From: DAHUXD01 sp963736455
GTDB taxonomy: Bacteria; Acidobacteriota; Thermoanaerobaculia; UBA5066; Gp7-AA6
DNA: 64,000 nt
Direction: 5' to 3'
Assembly (NCBI GenBank): GCA_963736455.1
Contig: CAVTON010000001.1
Location: forward strand, 1,116,001-1,180,000
In this document: positions 59,437-64,000 of the stretch, piece after piece
Position numbering within the stretch: position 1 is the first letter of the stretch
How the letters are laid out: every line of letters starts with the position of its first letter
Translations under genes and position numbers: made by a program
The notes under the pieces: generated by a model
Databases searched by the model: none
Seen by the model: the letters and a program-made list of their open reading frames with translations, nothing else
Told to the model about the DNA's origin: nothing

Positions 59437-60167
59437 GCCCCATCGTCACGAGCCTCGTCGTTTTCGCCTGCGTCTTCGGCGGTGCGCTCGCCGGAATGGC
59501 GCTGCGCGGCGCCCTGCCCGAGCATCACCGGAGCACGGAGTCGAAGGAGCTCATCCGATCGACGATGGCGCTCATCGGCACGCTCTCCGCCCTCGTGCTC
59601 GGACTGCTCGTGGCCTCCGCCAAGGGCAACTACGATTCCAAGCGCGACGAGCTCACGTCTTCGGCGGCGAACATCCTGCTGCTCGACCGGATGCTCGCCC
59701 ACTACGGGCCCGATGCGCAGCCGGCGCGCGCCAGACTGAAGGACACGATTTCGGCGGCCGTCGACGGGATCTGGAAGGAAGGGGGACGGTCCACGGTTCG
59801 ATTCGACTACGTCTACGATTCGATCAGCGATCTCCTTCCGAAGACCGACGGGCAGCGGACGCTGCAGTCGCAGGCCACGAGCATTCTCCTCGACCTCGGA
59901 CGCACGCGATGGCTCCTTTTCGCGCGCAGTGGCAGCTCGATCTCCACGGCCCTCCTCGCGATCGTCGTCTTCTGGCTCACGATCAATTTCGTGAGCTTCG
60001 GACTCTTCGCATCCCGGAACCCGACCGTCACCGCGGCCCTGCTCGTGGGAGCGATCTCCGTGGCGGGCGCCATCTATCTCATCCTGGAAATGGACACGCC
60101 GTTTCGGGGACTTCTCCGGATCTCCGACGCGCCTCTTCGGGCCGTCATCGAACAGCTGGGCCGGTAA
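59433..60167 (+). CDS. DUF4239 (bestrophin-like) membrane protein
   Basis: 244 residues from an ATG overlapping the previous stop. Helix 1 ('SLVVFACVFGGALAGMALRG') is followed by 'SKELIRSTMALIGTLSALVL', the DUF4239 motif. A charged middle segment and two further helices ('ALLAIVVFWLTINFVSFGLF', 'GAISVAGAIYLILEM') follow. The family is predicted to resemble bestrophin channels, without proven transport. It is translationally coupled to the isomerase gene, so it may depend on it for assembly. Confidence 0.8.
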   Translation: MSPIVTSLVVFACVFGGALAGMALRGALPEHHRSTESKELIRSTMALIGTLSALVLGLLVASAKGNYDSKRDELTSSAANILLLDRMLAHYGPDAQPARARLKDTISAAVDGIWKEGGRSTVRFDYVYDSISDLLPKTDGQRTLQSQATSILLDLGRTRWLLFARSGSSISTALLAIVVFWLTINFVSFGLFASRNPTVTAALLVGAISVAGAIYLILEMDTPFRGLLRISDAPLRAVIEQLGR

Positions 60168-60222
60168 ACCAGGCTCGGAAAATGGCCCGCGCCTTGCAGT
60201 GACTGCCTCGAAAGGAGGAGTC

Positions 60223-60666
60223 ATGCAACGTCGATGGACAATGGGCCTGGCTGTTCTCGGTGCGATCGCCCTGCTGGTGGGGTCTCCGGCCGTCGCGGAC
60301 GACAAGACCCCGGACGCCACCGTCCGGATTACAGAAGGCTCGGTGGCGGTCGGGATCGGGTGGAACTGGGGGCGCGGAGAGCTTTCGTTCAAGGGTCAGA
60401 CGCATCACTTCAAGATCGACGGCCTCGGCGTCGCGGAGGTCGGGATCACCAAGGCCGAGGCCTCGGGCTCGGTCTACAACCTGAAGAATCTCGACGACTT
60501 CAACGGCGTCTATGCCTCCGCCGGAGCGGAGGGGACCGCCGGCAAGGGCGCGGGAGTCTCGTCGCTTCGCAACGCAAAGGGCGTCGTCATCAACCTGAAG
60601 AGCGAGACGAAGGGCGCGAGCATCAAGATCGCGGCTTCGGGGCTCAAGGTGACCCTCGAGAAGTAG
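60223..60666 (+). CDS. Small exported protein, SYLF- or DUF1134-like
   Basis: 147 residues from ATG 60223 with AAAGGAGG upstream. The signal peptide ends at 'VGSPAVAD'. 'EASGSVYNLKNLDDFNGVYA' and 'RNAKGVVINLKSETKGASIK' resemble the beta-rich lipid-binding SYLF and DUF1134 groups, but I cannot choose between them. It is a single gene, ended by a strong hairpin. Confidence 0.65.
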   Translation: MQRRWTMGLAVLGAIALLVGSPAVADDKTPDATVRITEGSVAVGIGWNWGRGELSFKGQTHHFKIDGLGVAEVGITKAEASGSVYNLKNLDDFNGVYASAGAEGTAGKGAGVSSLRNAKGVVINLKSETKGASIKIAASGLKVTLEK

Positions 60667-60682
60667 ATCGGTTTCGCGACCT

Positions 60683-60711
60683 CGGGGGTGTCGTCCGGCG
60701 CGACACCCCCG
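60683..60711 (+). terminator. Hairpin terminator-like structure
   Basis: The 11-bp perfect stem CGGGGGTGTCG/CGACACCCCCG with a 7-nt loop lies 16 bp after the stop at 60666. It is followed by a pyrimidine-rich run without a clean T-tract. Confidence 0.55.
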
Positions 60712-60726
60712 CCTGGTCTTCCCTGA

Positions 60727-60732
60727 TATAAA
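60727..60732 (+). promoter_or_regulatory. -10 box (TATAAA) of the HupE/UreJ operon
   Basis: TATAAA ends 8 nt before the GTG at 60741. No Shine-Dalgarno is present, which fits a leaderless operon start. Confidence 0.5.
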
Positions 60733-60740
60733 GCCGCCGA

Positions 60741-61757
60741 GTGGTTTCCCCCGGAAAGCGCAGGCGGCCCTTCCTTCTCGCCCTGCTGTTCTGCGTTGCG
60801 GCGCGCGCCCGCGCCCACGAGGCGCGGCCCGCGTACCTCGAGATCAAGGAGACCGCGCCCGGGCGGTACGAGCTTCTCTGGCGGACGCCCGTGCTCGCCG
60901 GAATGCGGCTTCCCGTCCTTCTCCAGCTTCCGGCGGACGTGCGCAACCTGAAGGAGCCGTCCGTCCAGGAGTTGACCGACTCGCTCGTCGAGCGGCGTTC
61001 GATCGACGCGGGACCGCGCGGGCTCGCCGGGCGGCGCATCGAATTTCCGGGCCTCCAGGCGACGATCACCGATGTGCTCGTGCGGGTCGAGCTCGCCGAT
61101 GGCCGCAAGTGGACGACGATCATCCATCCGTCCCGGGCCTGGTTCGAGATCACGGCGGCTCCCGGGCGGCTCGCCATCCTCGGCTCCTACGTCGTCCATG
61201 GAATCCGCCACATCGCCTTCGGCGCGGACCACCTCCTCTTCGTGCTGGGCCTCCTCCTGATCGTCAAGGACCGGTGGATGCTGATCAGGACGATCACGGC
61301 CTTCACCGTGGCCCATTCGCTGACGCTCGGGATCGCCACCTTCGGATGGGCCGAGGCGCCCGTGCTGCCGCTGAATGCGGCGATCGCATTGTCGATCTTC
61401 TTTCTGGGCCCGGAGATCGTCCGCTCCTGGCGAGGCCAGACGAGCTTCACGATCGAGCATCCCTGGGTCGTGGCCTTCGTCTTCGGACTTCTCCACGGTT
61501 TCGGTTTCGCAAGCGCGCTGACCTCCGCGGGCCTGCCCCGCGCGGACCTGCCGCTCGCGCTTCTCGGCTTCAACGTCGGCGTCGAGATCGGCCAGCTCGG
61601 CTTCATCCTCCTCGTCCTTCTGCTCGAGCGGTCGTTCCGGGTCCTCGAGATCCGCTGGCCCCGCTGGGTACGGGCTCTTCCGGGCTACGCGGTCGGGACA
61701 CTGGGCGCGTTCTGGTTCATCCAGCGGACCGCGATCCTGATCGGATGGATCTCGTGA
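60741..61757 (+). CDS. HupE/UreJ-family 2 metal permease-like protein
   Basis: 338 residues from GTG 60741. A signal peptide ('FLLALLFCVAARARA') is followed by His-containing 'HEARPAYLEIKETAPGRYEL' and a beta-rich exterior domain to about 140. Five or six helices come next, with the HupE/UreJ motifs 'GIRHIAFGADHLLFVLGLLL' and 'TAFTVAHSLTLGIATFG'. The His and Asp residues are potential nickel or cobalt ligands. Its stop overlaps the next GTG, so it is the first of three tandem permease-like genes. Confidence 0.85.
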   Translation: MVSPGKRRRPFLLALLFCVAARARAHEARPAYLEIKETAPGRYELLWRTPVLAGMRLPVLLQLPADVRNLKEPSVQELTDSLVERRSIDAGPRGLAGRRIEFPGLQATITDVLVRVELADGRKWTTIIHPSRAWFEITAAPGRLAILGSYVVHGIRHIAFGADHLLFVLGLLLIVKDRWMLIRTITAFTVAHSLTLGIATFGWAEAPVLPLNAAIALSIFFLGPEIVRSWRGQTSFTIEHPWVVAFVFGLLHGFGFASALTSAGLPRADLPLALLGFNVGVEIGQLGFILLVLLLERSFRVLEIRWPRWVRALPGYAVGTLGAFWFIQRTAILIGWIS

Positions 61758-62347
61758 AGAGCGGCATGCGGGCCTTTCGCCTGGCGTGGCCGCTCCTGCT
61801 CTGGCCGGCCACCGCACTCGCTCACACGCGAGGCGGAGAGGGAACCGGGTTCCTCGCCGGCCTCGCGCATCCCGTCTCGGGCCTCGACCACGTCCTCGCG
61901 ATGATCGCGGTCGGCCTCTGGGGCGCGCAGCTCGGGCCCCCCGCGGTGTGGCTGCTCCCCGTGACCTTCCCGATGGTGATGGCATTCGGCGGAACGCTCG
62001 GCCTCCTCGGCGTGAGAATCCCGGGAATCGAGATCGGGATCGCGCTCTCGGCGATCGGACTCGGCGCGGCCGTCCTCTTCGAGGCCCGGCCGAAGCTCGC
62101 GGTCGCGGCGACGCTCGTCGGATTCTTCGCGATCTTCCACGGGCACGCCCACGGCACCGAGCTGCCCCCGGGGGGCGACGCGATCCTCTACAGCATCGGT
62201 TTCGTCGTCGCGACGGGCCTGCTGCACGCGACCGGCATCGCGATCGGGTTGATCCATCGCTGGCCCGCCGGCAGGGCGGCCCTGCGCTTCGCCGGGGCGG
62301 CCGTGGCCCTGGCGGGCCTCGCCTTCCTCTGGCGGGCCCTGACGTGA
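61754..62347 (+). CDS. HupE/UreJ family protein, short form
   Basis: 197 residues from a GTG coupled as GTGA; ATG 61766 is possible. The signal peptide ends 'WPATALAH' so the mature protein begins with His. 'LAHPVSGLDHVLAMIAVGLW' is the classical HupE nickel-permease motif (HPxxGxDH), and 'FAIFHGHAHGTELP' carries more His ligands. Six helices are expected. It is a probable Ni2+ or Co2+ permease. No hydrogenase or urease gene is in the window. Confidence 0.9.
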   Translation: MKSGMRAFRLAWPLLLWPATALAHTRGGEGTGFLAGLAHPVSGLDHVLAMIAVGLWGAQLGPPAVWLLPVTFPMVMAFGGTLGLLGVRIPGIEIGIALSAIGLGAAVLFEARPKLAVAATLVGFFAIFHGHAHGTELPPGGDAILYSIGFVVATGLLHATGIAIGLIHRWPAGRAALRFAGAAVALAGLAFLWRALT

Positions 62348-62354
62348 GGCCGTG

Positions 62355-62897
62355 ATGTTTCTCCTCCTTCACCTCATGAACACGGGCCTCGGCCCCTTCT
62401 ACGACGGCCTCGCACACTTCTTCACGACGCCGCAGGACGTCCTGCCGGTTCTCGCCCTCGCGCTGGTCGCCGGACTGCGCGGCGCGCCCGGCGGACGCGC
62501 GGCGCTCTTCGTCCTGCCGCTCGCGTGGCTCTGCGGGGGCGCGCTCGGCCACGCGTTCCGGCCTCACTGGATCTGGCCCGTGGCCTCGGCGATCCTCACG
62601 GTGGTCGTCGGCGCGCTCGCGGCAGCGGACCGGCCCCTGCCGCCGTCGGCCGTCGCGGCCCTCGCCGCCACGCTCGGCCTCTGGCACGGCGCCTGGAACA
62701 GCATCGAGCTCGTGCGGGCCGGGGCGCCGGCCGCCGGGAACCTGATTGGTGTGGCGACCGCCGTCTTCGTCGTGGTCGCTCTTCTCGCGGCGTTCGTCTC
62801 GGCCGTGCGCGCGCCGGCGGCCCGCATCGCCGTGCGCGTGGGCGGAAGCTGGGTCGCCGCGGCCGGGCTGTTCACGCTCGGCTGGGCACTGCGTTGA
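62355..62897 (+). CDS. HupE/UreJ-like third membrane protein
   Basis: 180 residues from ATG 62355; GTG 62352 is adjacent. It has five or six helices. 'MNTGLGPFYDGLAHFFTTPQ' replaces the HupE His-Asp motif with a related 'GLAHFF' pattern, and 'LGLWHGAWNSIE' keeps one His. It is more divergent than its two upstream neighbours, with only 7 bp between genes. A subunit or partner of the same transport unit is plausible. Confidence 0.7.
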   Translation: MFLLLHLMNTGLGPFYDGLAHFFTTPQDVLPVLALALVAGLRGAPGGRAALFVLPLAWLCGGALGHAFRPHWIWPVASAILTVVVGALAAADRPLPPSAVAALAATLGLWHGAWNSIELVRAGAPAAGNLIGVATAVFVVVALLAAFVSAVRAPAARIAVRVGGSWVAAAGLFTLGWALR

Positions 62898-62952
62898 AAT
62901 TCTGCGGCCCGGGCGGCGTTCTCATCGTCGCCATTTTCGAGGAGACTTGACG

Positions 62953-64000
62953 ATGAACGCTCGACCCCGACGCGCCGCCGCCGGCGCCCTCTCCCTGGCT
63001 CTCAGCCTGGCTCTCGCCGCGCCGCCCGGGCTGTTCGCGCAGGCCTCCGCGACGTCCCGACCGGCCGCTGGGTCCGGGGCGCCGCAGGACAAGTGGCCCC
63101 GCCAGTTCACCGGGCCCAAGGGCGACACGGCCAGCCTCTACGCGCCGCAGCTCGACTCCTGGGACGGACGCACGATCGCGTGGCACGCGGCCGTGTCGAT
63201 CGCCGCACCGGGCTCCAAGGAGCCGACGTTCGGCGTGATGTTCGCGAGCGCGAAGACCGACGTCGACAAGACGACGCGCCTCGTGACCCTGACGGACCTG
63301 CAGGTCACGAAGGTCAACTTCCCTTCGGCGGGGTCCGCCGCGGATTCCTACCTCGCGGTCTTCCGGGCGGCAATGGCGAAGAAGACGTCGGTCACGATCG
63401 CCCTCGACCGGCTCGAGGCGAACCTGGCGATCCTGCAGGAGCAGAAGAAGGGCGAGGCGCAGCCGCTCCGGAACGATCCGCCGAAGATCGTGTTCTCGAG
63501 CGTTCCCGCGACGCTGATCCTCATCGACGGCGACCCCGTCTGGCGGCCGGTCGAGAAGACCGGCCTCGACCGCGTCCTCAACACGAGCCCGATCCTGCTC
63601 CGGGACAAGGCCGGCGCCATCTACCTGCACCTCTTCGACGGCTGGATGCAGGCCGCCTCGCTGCAGGGCCCGTGGACCGTCGCGAAGACCCCGCCCGCCT
63701 CGCTCTCGGCGGCCTACAAGATCATCCTCGATGCGAAGTCCGGCGACCCGCTGACGGGCGGCGTTCCCGACGATCCGGACTCGAAGGACGCGGAGCGGCC
63801 GACCCTGAGCAAGGTCGTGCCGGTCATCGACGTCGCGACGACCCCGACCGAGCTCATCGTGACCGACGGCGCGCCAAACTGGGTGCATCTCGACGGCACA
63901 CAGCTGCTCTACGTCAAGAACACGACCGGCCGCGTCTTCAAGAACATCGTGGACCAGAAGACCTACGTCCTGCTCTCGGGCCGGTGGTTCAGCGCGCCCT
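62953..64000 (+). CDS. Exported hypothetical protein, 5' part (annotated elsewhere as 'carbohydrate-binding family V/XII'-like)
   Basis: At least 349 codons, open to the right edge. ATG 62953 has GAGGAG upstream. The signal peptide ends near 'APPGLFAQ'. 'YAPQLDSWDGRTIAWHAAVS' and 'PTFGVMFASAKTDVDKTTRL' then 'TLTDLQVTKVNFPS' match a group of large secreted proteins often labelled carbohydrate-binding or autotransporter-like. The resemblance is from memory of the pattern and is moderate. 'LFDGWMQAASLQGPWTVAK' follows. The C-terminal part is outside the window. Confidence 0.7.
   Translation, partial: MNARPRRAAAGALSLALSLALAAPPGLFAQASATSRPAAGSGAPQDKWPRQFTGPKGDTASLYAPQLDSWDGRTIAWHAAVSIAAPGSKEPTFGVMFASAKTDVDKTTRLVTLTDLQVTKVNFPSAGSAADSYLAVFRAAMAKKTSVTIALDRLEANLAILQEQKKGEAQPLRNDPPKIVFSSVPATLILIDGDPVWRPVEKTGLDRVLNTSPILLRDKAGAIYLHLFDGWMQAASLQGPWTVAKTPPASLSAAYKIILDAKSGDPLTGGVPDDPDSKDAERPTLSKVVPVIDVATTPTELIVTDGAPNWVHLDGTQLLYVKNTTGRVFKNIVDQKTYVLLSGRWFSAP

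Overview
The window looks like a chromosomal segment of a GC-rich bacterium, most probably an acidobacterium. The markers are a GWxTD/VWFA-related 'acidobacterial' protein, PEGA-tailed and GAF-linked Ser/Thr kinases, DUF4136, DUF3604 and DUF2092 exported proteins, and a diderm envelope (FadL porin, lipoproteins, periplasmic folding factors). The lineage is an inference; no rRNA is present. I see no transposase, integrase, phage gene or CRISPR array. Genes are packed into operons with 4-bp ATGA/GTGA/TTGA overlaps.

Layout. 1-6.5 kb: start of a cysteine desulfurase, a large exported GWxTD/VWFA protein, Maf, a membrane diguanylate cyclase and an orphan protein. 6.5-13 kb: a peroxide-stress operon (PerR/Fur regulator, rubrerythrin, Fe-S oxidoreductase, DUF3501) divergent from a giant flavo-iron-sulfur oxidoreductase. 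13-17.7 kb: M23 peptidase, EF-P, and a FadL porin plus SGNH lipase/esterase operon. 17.9-26.5 kb: a kinase-GAF-phosphatase-like protein, a fused FakA/FakB-like (DAK2-DegV) protein and a complete glycine-cleavage operon (gcvT-gcvH-gcvPA-gcvPB). 26.5-36.5 kb: a PEGA kinase operon led by selD, a YihY-like protein, a cation/proton antiporter, a glycosyltransferase-like membrane protein, tRNA-Ala(CGC) followed by an unusual tandem repeat made from its own 3' end, and an MFS exporter. 36.6-45.6 kb: MsrA, then a six-gene trans-4-hydroxyproline catabolic operon headed by a DUF885 peptidase. 45.6-64 kb: a thioredoxin-fold/TPR protein with an in-frame UGA, many small exported proteins around a NarL-type two-component pair, a DUF3604 protein, and a run of three HupE/UreJ-like metal permease genes.

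The most notable observation is a probable undescribed selenoprotein at 45620-46957 (minus). The reading frame N-terminal to the usual ATG encodes a signal peptide and a thioredoxin fold whose CxxC motif reads Trp-UGA-His-Thr-Cys. A 9-bp hairpin starts 16 nt after the UGA, as expected of a bacterial SECIS, and the extended frame begins 6 nt after a promoter -10 box of the type used by many genes here. selD, needed for selenocysteine synthesis, lies 16 kb away. No selA, selB or selC is visible in the window.

Two genome-level patterns recur. First, at least thirteen genes have a TANNNT-type -10 hexamer 6-10 nt before the start codon and no Shine-Dalgarno, suggesting widespread leaderless transcription. 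Second, a GC-rich intergenic repeat occurs in three places (near 3.9, 30.2 and 35.1 kb).
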